Shown piece after piece: positions 29,049 to 39,320 of a stretch of DNA of 64,000 nt (within the stretch, counting starts at the first letter, position 1; every line of letters starts with the position of its first letter). The notes beneath the pieces are model-generated. The model ran no database searches. It was given only the letters and a program-made list of their open reading frames with translations, and had not been told where the DNA came from. The DNA lies in NCBI GenBank assembly GCA_024643405.1, contig JAHENA010000001.1, positions 1-64,000 of the forward strand. The letters run 5' to 3'. Made by a program: the position numbers and the translations under genes. The DNA comes from Flavobacteriales bacterium (GTDB lineage: Bacteria; Bacteroidota; Bacteroidia; Flavobacteriales; Flavobacteriaceae).

Positions 29049-30701
29049 ATGAAAAGACTTATCATAGTAATCACTTTGTTAACATTTATAAGTTGTGTTC
29101 AACAGAAAGAAGCCGTTAAGGTTGAAAAACAGCCAGCGCCTTTTGTTTGGGAAGGAGCTAATTTGTATTTTTTATTGACCGATAGATTTAGTAACGGGAA
29201 TTTATTAAATGATGTTAATTTTGATAGAACTAAAGAGGCTGGAAAATTAAGAGGTTTTGAAGGGGGTGATATAAAAGGAATAACAAAAAAAATTCAAGCA
29301 GGTTATTTTACTGATTTAGGTATTAATGCGATCTGGTTGACGCCTATTGTTGAACAAATTCACGGAGCCACCGATGAAGGTACAGGGCTTTCTTATTCAT
29401 TTCATGGGTATTGGGCACGAGACTGGACGGCTCTGGATCCTAATTTTGGCACCAAAGAAGATTTAAAAGAATTAGTGGAAGTTGCCCATAGTGAAGGGAT
29501 TCGAATTGTTTTGGATGGGGTCATAAACCACACCGGACCTGTTACAAATGAAGATATCGTGTATCCTGAAAATTGGGTAAGAACCGACAATCAATGTACT
29601 TATAAAGATTATGAAAGTACAGTGAGTTGTACTTTGGTTAAAAACCTGCCGGATATAAGGACTGAAAGTAATGAAGCCGTTGAATTACCTCAGTTTTTAG
29701 TTGAAAAATGGAAAGCTGAAGGCAGATATGACCAAGAAGTTGCTGAGTTAGATGCGTTTTTTAGCCGTACAGGCTACCCAAAAGCACCTCGATTTTATAT
29801 AATCAAATGGCTAACAGATTATATTGCTGAATTTGGAATTGATGGATACAGAGCAGATACTGTTAAGCATACAGAAGAATATGTATGGCAGGAATTCAGG
29901 AAGGAATGTGATTTTGCCTTTTCTGAATGGAAAAAGAACAATCCAGAAAAGGTTTTAGATAACAATTCTTTTTATTTAGTCGGCGAAGTTTACAATTATA
30001 ATATTTCTAACGGGACATTATTCGATTTTGGAGATAAAAAAGTGAACTACTTCGATAATAGCTTTCATAGTTTAATAAATTTTGAATTTAAATTTGATGC
30101 TCAAAAGGATTACGAAAGCATTTTCTCAAAATACTCAGATATTTTGCACAACGAATTGAAAGGTTTAGGAACGTTAAATTACTTAACCTCACACGATGAT
30201 GGAAGCCCATTCGACATGCAAAGAATGAAACCTTTTGAAGCGATTACTAAATTACTATTAACGCCAGGAACTTCCCAAATGTATTACGGTGACGAATCTG
30301 CAAGGCCATTAATAATTGAAGGTACAGTTGGAGATGCCACGCTGAGATCTTTTATGAATTGGAATGATATTAAGAACAATCAAAATACAAAGGACCTCTT
30401 AAAACATGCTCAAAAATTAGGACAATTTAGAGCCAATCATCCAGCTATTGGTGCTGGCACGCATCAAATGATTACCAAAAGCCCTTATGTGTTTTACAGA
30501 AGTTTCTATAAAGAGAAATATCAGGATATCGTGGTTGTTGGGTTAGATTTACCAACAGGGGCAAAAACAGTGGATGTTTCAAAAATATTTAAAGATGGTG
30601 ATGTGGTTCATGATGCCTATTCAAATCAAGATATTTCTGTTAAAAACGGAAAAGTGACCATTGATTCTGATTATGAAATTGTCCTTTTAGAAGTAAAATA
30701 A
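29049..30701 (+). CDS. GH13 alpha-amylase family lipoprotein
   Basis: Lipobox FISC; NLYFLLTDRFSNGN, LDGVINHTG, GYRADTVKHTE, LVGEVYNY, YLTSHDDGSP. Confidence 0.93.
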   Translation: MKRLIIVITLLTFISCVQQKEAVKVEKQPAPFVWEGANLYFLLTDRFSNGNLLNDVNFDRTKEAGKLRGFEGGDIKGITKKIQAGYFTDLGINAIWLTPIVEQIHGATDEGTGLSYSFHGYWARDWTALDPNFGTKEDLKELVEVAHSEGIRIVLDGVINHTGPVTNEDIVYPENWVRTDNQCTYKDYESTVSCTLVKNLPDIRTESNEAVELPQFLVEKWKAEGRYDQEVAELDAFFSRTGYPKAPRFYIIKWLTDYIAEFGIDGYRADTVKHTEEYVWQEFRKECDFAFSEWKKNNPEKVLDNNSFYLVGEVYNYNISNGTLFDFGDKKVNYFDNSFHSLINFEFKFDAQKDYESIFSKYSDILHNELKGLGTLNYLTSHDDGSPFDMQRMKPFEAITKLLLTPGTSQMYYGDESARPLIIEGTVGDATLRSFMNWNDIKNNQNTKDLLKHAQKLGQFRANHPAIGAGTHQMITKSPYVFYRSFYKEKYQDIVVVGLDLPTGAKTVDVSKIFKDGDVVHDAYSNQDISVKNGKVTIDSDYEIVLLEVK

Positions 30702-30735
30702 AATTTAAATTATATTCATTAGAAATCTAATTATT

Positions 30736-32856
30736 ATGAAAAAAATATTATTCTTTATTACTACAACCTTTTTAATGGTTGCATGCAGCGATCAGTCATA
30801 TCAACTAAGTACAGAATCCCCGGACGGTGCAATCAAAATAAATTTTGAAGTAAATAATACTGGACAAGCCTTTTATATGGTTCATTTTAAAAACAAGACC
30901 ATTATTGATACCTCATTTATGAGTTTTGATTTTAAAGATTTTGCACCATTAAAAGATAATTTTAAAATTATTGGGTCCTCTGTTGGAACTGCTGATGAAA
31001 CTTGGCAAATGCCTTGGGGAGAACAACTGGATGTCCGCAATCATTACAATGAATTAGTTGTAAATTTAGTAGAGCGGTCAGACCTGAAAAGAAAACTTAA
31101 TATTCATTTTAAAGTTTATGATGATGGATTAGGATTTAGATATGAGTTTCCAGAACAAGAGAATTTAAAAGAGGTATTAATTACTGACGAGAATACCGAG
31201 TTCAATTTAACTGGAGACTATAAGGTTTGGTGGATTCCTGGAGATTGGGATATTTACGAGCATTTATATAACGAAACTAAATTTTCTGAAATTGATGCAA
31301 TTTCAAAACAAAACAACGTAAACTTAAACGCAACATATATTCCAGAAAATGCTGTAAATACGCCGGTTACTATGAAAACTGAAGATGGACTGTATTTAAG
31401 TTTTCATGAGGCAGACTTGACCAACTATTCGGGAATGACTTTAAAGGTTGATCCTAAAAATTTAAATATGGTAAGTGAATTAGTAGGTTCAGAAATTTTA
31501 GGGGGAAAAGCAAAAATTACTATTCCTTTTAATACTCCTTGGAGAACCATTCAAATTGCTGAAAAAGCAGGGGATTTAATTGAATCTAAAATGATTTTAA
31601 ATTTAAACGATCCAAATATCATTGGAGATGTAAGTTATTTTACCCCAATGAAATATGTAGGGATTTGGTGGGAAATGCACATTGGGAAATCTACTTGGGA
31701 TTTAGAAGGCAGTCAAGACATGAATACCTTTACAACTGGAAAAGTTGGAACATCAAGACATGGGGCAACCACAGAAAACGCTAAAAAATATATAGATTTC
31801 GCTTCTCAAAATGGCATTAAAGGATTGCTGGTAGAAGGCTGGAATACAGGTTGGGACAAATGGATTAATACAGATGACAGAGAAGGGGTTTTTGATTTCA
31901 TGACGCCTTATGCTGATTATGACTTTGATGAAGTGATGCGTTATGCAAAGGAAAAAGGCGTGGAAGTTATAATGCATCACGAAACTTCTGCGGCACCTAG
32001 AACCTATGAAAAACAAATGGAGGTGGCTTATAATTTTATGAAAGCTAATGGTATCAACTCTGTAAAAACAGGATATGTTGGTAAAATTATTCCTAAAGGA
32101 GAATATCATCATGGGCAATGGATGGTGAATCATTATCAAAAAGTGCTTGAAGAAGCGGCCAAAAAGAAAATAGCAGTAAATGCACACGAGCCTATTAAAG
32201 ATACAGGAAAACGCAGAACTTATCCTAATGCTATTTCACGAGAGGGAAATAGAGGCCAAGAGTTTAATGCTTGGGCAAAAGATGGCGGAAATCCACCAAG
32301 TCATTTGCCAACAGTTGCCTTTACCAGAATGCTTTCAGGTCCATTTGATTTTACTCCAGGCGTTTTCAATATTAAGTTTAATGAGTATAAAGAAAACAAT
32401 CAGGTCAATACAACGTTGGGGCAGCAACTGGCATTGTATGTAGTTATATATAGTCCAATTCAGATGGCATGTGATTTACCTGAACATTATATGGTAAATG
32501 GTAAGGTGCATCCAGCTTTTCAATTTATAACAGATGTTGGTGTAGATTGGCAACAAAGTAAAGTTTTGAATGGCGAAGTGGGAGATTTTGTAACTATGGC
32601 AAGACAAGAAAGAGGAACAGGTAATTGGTTTATTGGCGGAATTACGGATGAGAATCCCAGAACAGTTGATCTTAATTTTGATTTTCTTGATGAAGGTCAA
32701 ACCTATAAAGCGGCTCTATATAAAGACGGACCAGAAGCTCATTGGGATCTTAATCCAACTGACATTGTAATAGAGCAATTGACCATTGATAAAAACTCCA
32801 AATTAACTGTTCAGTTGGCTGCTGGTGGCGGTTTTGCTTTAAGTTTGATGAAATAG
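30736..32856 (+). CDS. GH97 alpha-glucosidase (SusB-like) lipoprotein
   Basis: Lipobox LMVAC; MPWGEQLDVRNHYNEL, KYVGIWWEMHIGKSTW, IMHHETSAAPRTYE, KIAVNAHEPIKDTGKRRTYPN, QMACDLPEHY. Confidence 0.95.
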   Translation: MKKILFFITTTFLMVACSDQSYQLSTESPDGAIKINFEVNNTGQAFYMVHFKNKTIIDTSFMSFDFKDFAPLKDNFKIIGSSVGTADETWQMPWGEQLDVRNHYNELVVNLVERSDLKRKLNIHFKVYDDGLGFRYEFPEQENLKEVLITDENTEFNLTGDYKVWWIPGDWDIYEHLYNETKFSEIDAISKQNNVNLNATYIPENAVNTPVTMKTEDGLYLSFHEADLTNYSGMTLKVDPKNLNMVSELVGSEILGGKAKITIPFNTPWRTIQIAEKAGDLIESKMILNLNDPNIIGDVSYFTPMKYVGIWWEMHIGKSTWDLEGSQDMNTFTTGKVGTSRHGATTENAKKYIDFASQNGIKGLLVEGWNTGWDKWINTDDREGVFDFMTPYADYDFDEVMRYAKEKGVEVIMHHETSAAPRTYEKQMEVAYNFMKANGINSVKTGYVGKIIPKGEYHHGQWMVNHYQKVLEEAAKKKIAVNAHEPIKDTGKRRTYPNAISREGNRGQEFNAWAKDGGNPPSHLPTVAFTRMLSGPFDFTPGVFNIKFNEYKENNQVNTTLGQQLALYVVIYSPIQMACDLPEHYMVNGKVHPAFQFITDVGVDWQQSKVLNGEVGDFVTMARQERGTGNWFIGGITDENPRTVDLNFDFLDEGQTYKAALYKDGPEAHWDLNPTDIVIEQLTIDKNSKLTVQLAAGGGFALSLMK

Positions 32857-32894
32857 ATCCGTCAGATAAAACTTAAAAAAGTTTGGCAAATTAA

Positions 32895-32929
32895 AATCAA
32901 AAACTCCACTCATTGTGGAGTTTTTGATT
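32895..32929. terminator. Intrinsic terminator AATCAAAAACTCCAC-TCATT-GTGGAGTTTTTGATT
   Basis: Perfect 15-bp stem, 5-nt loop, T tract; directly after GH97, marks end of the PUL. Confidence 0.92.
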
Positions 32930-33081
32930 AAAAAATAGTTTTTTTTATTAAAAACAACTAAATTCATGTTATTTCATAAATTACAAATTGAGGTTAGTTT
33001 TATAATGAACTATAATAAACAGGGTGTAACAATTTAATTGCTTATACGTCATTATTAGACAACCAAACAAAATTAAAAAAC

Positions 33082-33729
33082 ATGAAAAATTTATTAAAAA
33101 AAGGACTGGTATTAATTTGTGGATTATTGATAGTGAATTCATACGGTCAAGAAAAAAGTAATTGCACTGTTGTTGATGATGAAAATAATGGTGTTTATGT
33201 TGGTCAATGTAAAAACGGATTGGCTGACGGAGATGGTGTTTTTGAGTACATGAACGGGAAGTATATTTTTCAAGGGCATTTTAAAAAGGGAATAAAGCAT
33301 GGTGAAGGGAAATTGTTCAGTTTTGTTAATGGTGAGAAAAAGTTGATTAAGGAGGGCGTTTGGAAAAAAAATAAATATGTAGGTGAAAAGTCTAAACAAC
33401 AAGAAGCAGCATATAAAGTTCAGAAACGAATAAATCTTGATCGCTATAGTGTTAGACGTATTAGTGATGGAAATTCAGTTAGGTTTGACTTTATGCAAAA
33501 TGGAAATAGAAACAATATTGAAAATTTAACAATGGTAGGAGATAGTGGAACCATGTTTTCAAGTTCTTATAATCAATCAATGAATGAAGGGTTTGAAAAC
33601 ATAAAATTTCCGTTTAAATGCGAAGTAACTTATAGAACCAAGAGTAAATTAAAATATCAAACTTTTGTAGTAAGATTTGAAATTTTATTAATAGAACCAG
33701 GTAATTGGGATATCACATTAAATAACTAA
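33082..33729 (+). CDS. Secreted MORN-repeat protein
   Basis: Signal peptide; GVYVGQCKNGLADGDGVFEYMNGKYIFQGHFKKGIKHGEGKL MORN repeats. Confidence 0.75.
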   Translation: MKNLLKKGLVLICGLLIVNSYGQEKSNCTVVDDENNGVYVGQCKNGLADGDGVFEYMNGKYIFQGHFKKGIKHGEGKLFSFVNGEKKLIKEGVWKKNKYVGEKSKQQEAAYKVQKRINLDRYSVRRISDGNSVRFDFMQNGNRNNIENLTMVGDSGTMFSSSYNQSMNEGFENIKFPFKCEVTYRTKSKLKYQTFVVRFEILLIEPGNWDITLNN

Positions 33730-33911
33730 TTAGCCTTTTGTTAAAGTTTAATCGTAAAGATTAAAAACCGGATAATTTTTTGAGTTGTTTCTACTTTTAA
33801 GGTATTAGAATGCCATTAAAATGGTTTAACGTAGTTATTAAGATTTTGAAAATTATTTAGAAAGCCCGTTTGATTTTTAATAGCTTTATACACTTAAAAA
33901 ATAAAGCAAAA

Positions 33912-34778
33912 ATGACATCAGTTCAAGATCTATTAAACCTTTTAGTTTTAGATAAAATTAGTGACACTGAATTTAACGGCGACAGTAAAAGTATTGGCAG
34001 TCCAAATGTTTTTGGAGGACAGGTATTGGCTCAGGCTATTAATGCGGCGAGTAGAACTATTACTAATAAAAGAGTATTGCACTCCATGCACGCCTATTTT
34101 CTTGAGGCTGGAAATTTAGAATTGCCTATAACATACAATGTTTCTAAAGTAAGAGATGGTGGTAGTTTTTCTGTCAGAAGAGTAACAGCGCATCAAAAGG
34201 AAAGAACAATATTCATTTTATCTGCCTCTTTTCATAAGAAAGAAGAAGGGTATAATCATCAAATTCAAATGAAAGCAGATTTAAATCAGCCTGAAGATTT
34301 GATGAGTTGGACTGACATATTGAATCAATTCGGGGAGTTTTTACCAAAAAGTTTAAAGGAATTTTTTTCCATTGACCGCCCTGTAGACTTTAAACCTACG
34401 GTTATTGTAAATCCATTGGAAAGGAATGATTTGCCTCCTTTTAGTGATGTTTGGTTTAAATTAAAAGGAGAAGTCACTGGATTGGATTTAGCGACTAAAC
34501 AACAAATTCTAACCTATATTTCTGATTATAATATTTTAATTTCAGCATTAAATCCTCATGCAAGTAAGGCACATTGGGGAAACACTCAAACCGCAAGTTT
34601 AGACCATTCTATGTGGTACTTTCGAGATTTTGATTTTGATGACTGGCTATTATACTCAATGGAATCTCCTAATGCATCTGATGCCAGAGGGTTTGCAAGA
34701 GGAAATATTTTTACCAGAAAAGGGAAATTAATTGCTTCAGTTGCCCAGGAAGGCCTCATGCGTCCATTACAAAAGTAG
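33912..34778 (+). CDS. tesB: Acyl-CoA thioesterase II (TesB-like)
   Basis: NVFGGQVLAQAINAASRTI, HSMHAYFLEAG, RDGGSFSVRRVTAHQ, ASLDHSMWYFRDFDFDDWLLY; start at Met 33912 preferred. Confidence 0.93.
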   Translation: MTSVQDLLNLLVLDKISDTEFNGDSKSIGSPNVFGGQVLAQAINAASRTITNKRVLHSMHAYFLEAGNLELPITYNVSKVRDGGSFSVRRVTAHQKERTIFILSASFHKKEEGYNHQIQMKADLNQPEDLMSWTDILNQFGEFLPKSLKEFFSIDRPVDFKPTVIVNPLERNDLPPFSDVWFKLKGEVTGLDLATKQQILTYISDYNILISALNPHASKAHWGNTQTASLDHSMWYFRDFDFDDWLLYSMESPNASDARGFARGNIFTRKGKLIASVAQEGLMRPLQK

Positions 34779-34785
34779 TAGGTTT

Positions 34786-35481
34786 ATGAAAAACACCATT
34801 GAAACTTTAAGAATAGGGCATCGGGGTGCTAAGGGTTATATTGCGGAAAATACTTTAGAATCCATTCACAAGGCTCTAGATTTTGGGGTTCATGGCATTG
34901 AGATTGACGTCCATTTGTGTGCTTCTGGAGAGTTGGTGGTCTTTCATGATTTTACTTTAGAACGCATGAGTAACGGCTTTGGAGCTATTTCAAAATATAC
35001 ACTTTCTGAATTAAAACAATTAAAGATTGACAATAAGTTTCAGATACCAACCTTGGAAGAAGTTTTACAGCTAATTAATAAAAAATGTATCTTAAATATT
35101 GAATTAAAAGGTCAGTCTACTGCGGTAGAAACCTGCAAGATTATTGAACAGTATGTAAAGAGTAATTTTTGGAATCATTCTGATTTTCTGGTATCAAGCT
35201 TTCATAAACAAGAATTAGAGGAAGTTTATAAAACAAATAAAAACATCCCTCTTGCAATTCTAACTAAAACCCTTATAAATGATGTGATACAGTTTGCGGA
35301 GACCATAGAGGCAAAAGCGATTCATCCTAACTATTTTATGCTTACTTCAAAAAATGTCGCAGAAGCACAAGAAAATGGATATAAGGTCAATACATGGACG
35401 GTGAATGACGTGCAATCCATAAAACGAATGAAACAATATGGCGTAGATGCCATCATCTCAGATTTCCCAGATAGAATATGA
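34786..35481 (+). CDS. Glycerophosphodiester phosphodiesterase family protein
   Basis: RIGHRGAKGYIAENTLESIHKALDFGVHGIEIDVHLCASGELVVFHDFTLERMS; ILNIELKG. Confidence 0.93.
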   Translation: MKNTIETLRIGHRGAKGYIAENTLESIHKALDFGVHGIEIDVHLCASGELVVFHDFTLERMSNGFGAISKYTLSELKQLKIDNKFQIPTLEEVLQLINKKCILNIELKGQSTAVETCKIIEQYVKSNFWNHSDFLVSSFHKQELEEVYKTNKNIPLAILTKTLINDVIQFAETIEAKAIHPNYFMLTSKNVAEAQENGYKVNTWTVNDVQSIKRMKQYGVDAIISDFPDRI

Positions 35482-36689
35482 ATAATAAAGATGTTATCAT
35501 AGTTGGAGGAGGTGCCGCTGGATTTTTTGCAGCAATTAATATTGCTGAACAAAACCCAAATCTAAAAGTAGCAATTATAGAACGTAGTCAGGAAGGTTTG
35601 GCAAAAGTAAAAGTTTCAGGTGGTGGAAGATGCAATGTGACTCATGCAGAGTTTATACCTTCAGAATTGGTGCGTAATTATCCAAGAGGTGAAAAGGAAT
35701 TGATGGGGCCTTTTCATCAGTTCATGACCGGAGATACTATGGAGTGGTTTGAAAAAAGAGGAGTAACACTTAAAATTGAAGATGATGGCAGAATATTTCC
35801 TGAATCAAACAGCTCGCAAACCATTATTGACTGTTTTTTAAATGAAGCTAAAAAATTTCATGTTGAAATATTGTATAGTCATTCTCTAAAAACGATGCAA
35901 CAAGCCGATAATTTATGGTATCTTGAAACCACATACGGTCTCATTAAGACCAAGAATGTGGTCATAGCAACTGGGAGTAATCCAAAAGTATGGAACCTGC
36001 TAGAGGCATTAGGACATACGATTTTGCAACCGGTACCTTCATTATTTACATTCAATATTAAAGATGATAGAATCAATGATATACCAGGGGTAGTATCCTC
36101 CAATGTTGAGGTACATGTTATAGATTCCAATTTGTATTCTGAAGGGCCATTGCTAATTACGCACTGGGGAATGAGTGCCCCCGCCATTTTAAAACTGTCA
36201 GCCTTTGGAGCTCTGGAACTTGCCAAAAGAGAGTATAAATTTCAAGTTGAAATTAATTTTATAAAAAAATCATTTGAAGATTGCGTGGATTTATTAAAGG
36301 AGATAAAACAGGAACTGGCAAAAAAAACAATTTATAAATCCGCCCAGTTTGAATTACCAAAGCGCTTATGGCAAAAATTGATTTTAGCATCAAATATTGA
36401 AATGGAAGCGAGATGGGGGGACATGAATAAATTTCAAATAGAAAGATTAGCTGAGCAATTAACAAAAGCCATTTTTAATGTAGAAGGTAAAAGCACCTTT
36501 AAGGAAGAGTTTGTAACTGCAGGTGGGGTTGATTTAAAAGAAATAAACTTCAAGACTTTTGAAAGTAAATTGTTTAAAAACCTCTATTTTGCAGGTGAAG
36601 TTTTAAATATTGATGCCGTCACTGGCGGATTTAATTTTCAGAATGCCTGGACCAGTGGGTACATTGTAGCGAAATCGATTCAAGCATGA
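35478..36689 (+). CDS. NAD(P)/FAD-dependent oxidoreductase (BaiN/HI0933 family)
   Basis: DVIIVGGGAAGFFAAINIA; KVKVSGGGRCNVTHAE; FVTAGGVDLKEI; GEVLNIDAVTGGFNFQNAWTSG. Confidence 0.93.
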   Translation: MNNKDVIIVGGGAAGFFAAINIAEQNPNLKVAIIERSQEGLAKVKVSGGGRCNVTHAEFIPSELVRNYPRGEKELMGPFHQFMTGDTMEWFEKRGVTLKIEDDGRIFPESNSSQTIIDCFLNEAKKFHVEILYSHSLKTMQQADNLWYLETTYGLIKTKNVVIATGSNPKVWNLLEALGHTILQPVPSLFTFNIKDDRINDIPGVVSSNVEVHVIDSNLYSEGPLLITHWGMSAPAILKLSAFGALELAKREYKFQVEINFIKKSFEDCVDLLKEIKQELAKKTIYKSAQFELPKRLWQKLILASNIEMEARWGDMNKFQIERLAEQLTKAIFNVEGKSTFKEEFVTAGGVDLKEINFKTFESKLFKNLYFAGEVLNIDAVTGGFNFQNAWTSGYIVAKSIQA

Positions 36690-37225
36690 AAACGTATGTA
36701 GCTCTCTTACGAGGAATAAATGTTAGTGGACATAAAAAAGTGCCCATGGCAGAACTGCGCGAGATCCTTACTAAAGTTGGTTTTGTGAACGTGCAAACTT
36801 ATATTCAAAGTGGAAATGTCATTTTTCAATCCATTGAGGAAGATATCCAAAAGCTAACAGACACAATCCAAAAGGAAATTAAAGATTGTTTTGGTTTTGA
36901 TGTGCCTGTTTTAATAAAAACAAATGTTGAGTTATTAAACATTTTTAATCATTGTCCTTTTTCCAAAGATAAAAAGGAAAACAGCTATTTTACGCTTTTA
37001 TATTGGACACCTGATAAGTTGTTAATAGAAGACTTAAGTAGATTTAAATATCCTAACGAAGAAATAATTATTACAAAAAGTTGCATTTATTTTTATTCAT
37101 CTATTGGTTATGGCAATACAAAATATAACAATAACTTTTTTGAACGTAAATTAAAAGTAACTGCCACTGCAAGAAATTATAAAACAATGCTAAAACTCTT
37201 ATCTTTGTCGTCAGATTTAAAGTAG
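36686..37225 (+). CDS. DUF1697 domain-containing protein
   Basis: MKTYVALLRGINVSGHKKVPMAELREILTKVGFVNVQTYIQSGNVIF; C-terminal ATARNYKTMLKL. Confidence 0.9.
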   Translation: MKTYVALLRGINVSGHKKVPMAELREILTKVGFVNVQTYIQSGNVIFQSIEEDIQKLTDTIQKEIKDCFGFDVPVLIKTNVELLNIFNHCPFSKDKKENSYFTLLYWTPDKLLIEDLSRFKYPNEEIIITKSCIYFYSSIGYGNTKYNNNFFERKLKVTATARNYKTMLKLLSLSSDLK

Positions 37226-37226
37226 A

Positions 37227-38306
37227 ATGAACGAACAACAATTTATTCCAAAAAAATATTCTAATACTATTGATACTGGTAAATTTTCTTGGTCATCACC
37301 AAGTAATATTGCTTTAGTTAAATATTGGGGCAAAAAGCAAGATCAATTACCTGAAAATCCTTCTATAAGCTTTACCCTTGAAAATTGTAAAACAATTACA
37401 ACCTTAAGTTTCTCTAATAGAAATTTAACTTCAGATTTTTCATTTGATATTTATTTAGATAATGAGAAAAAGGATGATTTTAAACCAAAAATTGAAACAT
37501 TTTTTAAACGAATTGAAGTTTATTTACCCTTTTTAAAAAATTACCATTTTGTTATAGAAACCACGAATACTTTCCCTCACAGTTCTGGAATTGCTTCTTC
37601 TGCTAGTGGTATGAGTGCTTTAGCTATGTGTTTGATGAGTCTTGAAAAACAATTAAATCCAGAAATGACAACTAGCTATTTTAACCAAAAGGCCTCATTT
37701 TTAGCACGATTAGGATCTGGTAGCGCTTGTAGAAGCGTGGAAGGAGATTTAATTGTTTGGGGACATCATGAAAATATTGAAGGGAGTACTAATTTATATG
37801 GTATTAAATACCCGTATGAAGTACATGATATATTTAAAAATTATCAGGATACCATTCTTTTAGTTGATAAAGGTGAAAAACAAGTAAGCAGTACGGTAGG
37901 ACATAATTTGATGCACAACCATCCTTTTGCCTCAGAGCGTTTTAAGCAAGCTCATGAAAATCTGGATGAATTAATTCAAGTTTTAAAAAATGGGGATGTT
38001 AATTCTTTTATTAATATTGTTGAAAGTGAAGCCTTGACACTGCATGCAATGATGATGACCAGTTTGCCTTATTTTATTTTAATGAAACCAAATACCTTGG
38101 AAATAATAAATAAAATTTGGAAATTTAGAAACAATACTGGATTGCCTATAAGTTTTACTTTAGATGCTGGAGCTAATGTTCACGTATTATATCCAGAAAA
38201 GCATGCTGCTCCAATTTTAGAATTCATTAAGAATGAATTAGTTGCATATTGTCAAAATGGACATTATATTTGCGACAAAATTGGTTTCGGCGCAAAACAA
38301 TTGTAA
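37227..38306 (+). CDS. mvaD: Diphosphomevalonate decarboxylase
   Basis: SPSNIALVKYWGKKQDQLPENPSISFTL; GSGSACRSVEGDLIVW; SFTLDAGANVHVLYPE. Confidence 0.95.
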   Translation: MNEQQFIPKKYSNTIDTGKFSWSSPSNIALVKYWGKKQDQLPENPSISFTLENCKTITTLSFSNRNLTSDFSFDIYLDNEKKDDFKPKIETFFKRIEVYLPFLKNYHFVIETTNTFPHSSGIASSASGMSALAMCLMSLEKQLNPEMTTSYFNQKASFLARLGSGSACRSVEGDLIVWGHHENIEGSTNLYGIKYPYEVHDIFKNYQDTILLVDKGEKQVSSTVGHNLMHNHPFASERFKQAHENLDELIQVLKNGDVNSFINIVESEALTLHAMMMTSLPYFILMKPNTLEIINKIWKFRNNTGLPISFTLDAGANVHVLYPEKHAAPILEFIKNELVAYCQNGHYICDKIGFGAKQL

Positions 38307-38334
38307 CTTTAGAGGCCAAATATCAATCAGCTAA

Positions 38335-39264
38335 ATGAAAGGACCACTTTTTTATTCTAAAATTTTACTCTTTGGGGAGTATGGAATTATTAAGGATTCC
38401 AAAGGTTTATCAATTCCATATAATTTTTATAATGGTGCTCTAAAAAAAGATGATAAACCATCTGAGGACGCTTTAAAATCTAATGGAAGTTTAAAGAAGT
38501 TTGTATCGTATTTAAAAAATGTCAATTCAGACTTGGTGACTTTTGATTTTGAGTCACTTCAAAATGACGTAGATGCTGGAATGTATTTTGATTCTTCAAT
38601 TCCACAAGGTTATGGTGTTGGAAGTAGTGGTGCTTTAGTAGCTGCTATTTATGATAAATATGCATTGAATAAAATTACTGTTTTAGAAAATTTAACGAGA
38701 GAGAAACTTTTAAAGCTAAAAGCTATTTTTTCTGAAATGGAATCGTTTTTTCATGGTAAATCTTCAGGATTGGATCCATTGAATAGTTATTTAAGCATTC
38801 CTATTCTTATTAATTCAAAGGATAATATTGAAGCTACTGGTATCCCTTCTCAAATTACTAATGGAAAAAATGCCGTGTTCTTATTAGATAGCGGTATTAT
38901 TGGTGAAACTGCGCCTATGGTTAGTATTTTCATGGAAAACATGAAACAAGAAGGTTTTCGTAATATGCTAAAAGACCAGTTTATCAAGCATACCGATGCT
39001 TGTGTTGATGATTTTTTAAATGGAAATATTAAATCATTATTTAAAAACACAAAAAAATTATCAAAGGTTGTTTTAAATCATTTTAAACCCATGATTCCTC
39101 AAGAGTTTCATGCTCTTTGGAAGAAAGGTATTCAAACCAATAAATATTACTTAAAATTATGTGGTTCTGGCGGCGGTGGTTATATTCTTGGGTTTACTGA
39201 AGATATTGACAAAGCAAAAGAAGCTCTCAAAGGATATAAATTAGAAGTAGTTTATAACTTCTAA
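38335..39264 (+). CDS. GHMP kinase, mevalonate kinase-like
   Basis: SKILLFGEYGIIKDSKGLSIPY, GYGVGSSGALVAAIYDKYA, LCGSGGGGYILGF; follows mvaD. Confidence 0.88.
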   Translation: MKGPLFYSKILLFGEYGIIKDSKGLSIPYNFYNGALKKDDKPSEDALKSNGSLKKFVSYLKNVNSDLVTFDFESLQNDVDAGMYFDSSIPQGYGVGSSGALVAAIYDKYALNKITVLENLTREKLLKLKAIFSEMESFFHGKSSGLDPLNSYLSIPILINSKDNIEATGIPSQITNGKNAVFLLDSGIIGETAPMVSIFMENMKQEGFRNMLKDQFIKHTDACVDDFLNGNIKSLFKNTKKLSKVVLNHFKPMIPQEFHALWKKGIQTNKYYLKLCGSGGGGYILGFTEDIDKAKEALKGYKLEVVYNF

Positions 39265-39320
39265 TATAAAACTTTCATAATTTTTTCCTTGGTAAAGGAT
39301 GTAATCAAGTAATCTTTTTT

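Noticed and set aside
31753-32187. 144-aa minus-strand ORF (MCIYCYFLFGRFFKHFL...)
   Set aside because: Antisense to conserved GH97 catalytic region; composition typical of reverse-complement translation
33747-33765. TTTAATC-GTAAA-GATTAAA hairpin after the MORN gene
   Set aside because: Only 7 bp, AT-only except one GC pair, no immediate T tract; not convincing as a terminator or RNA
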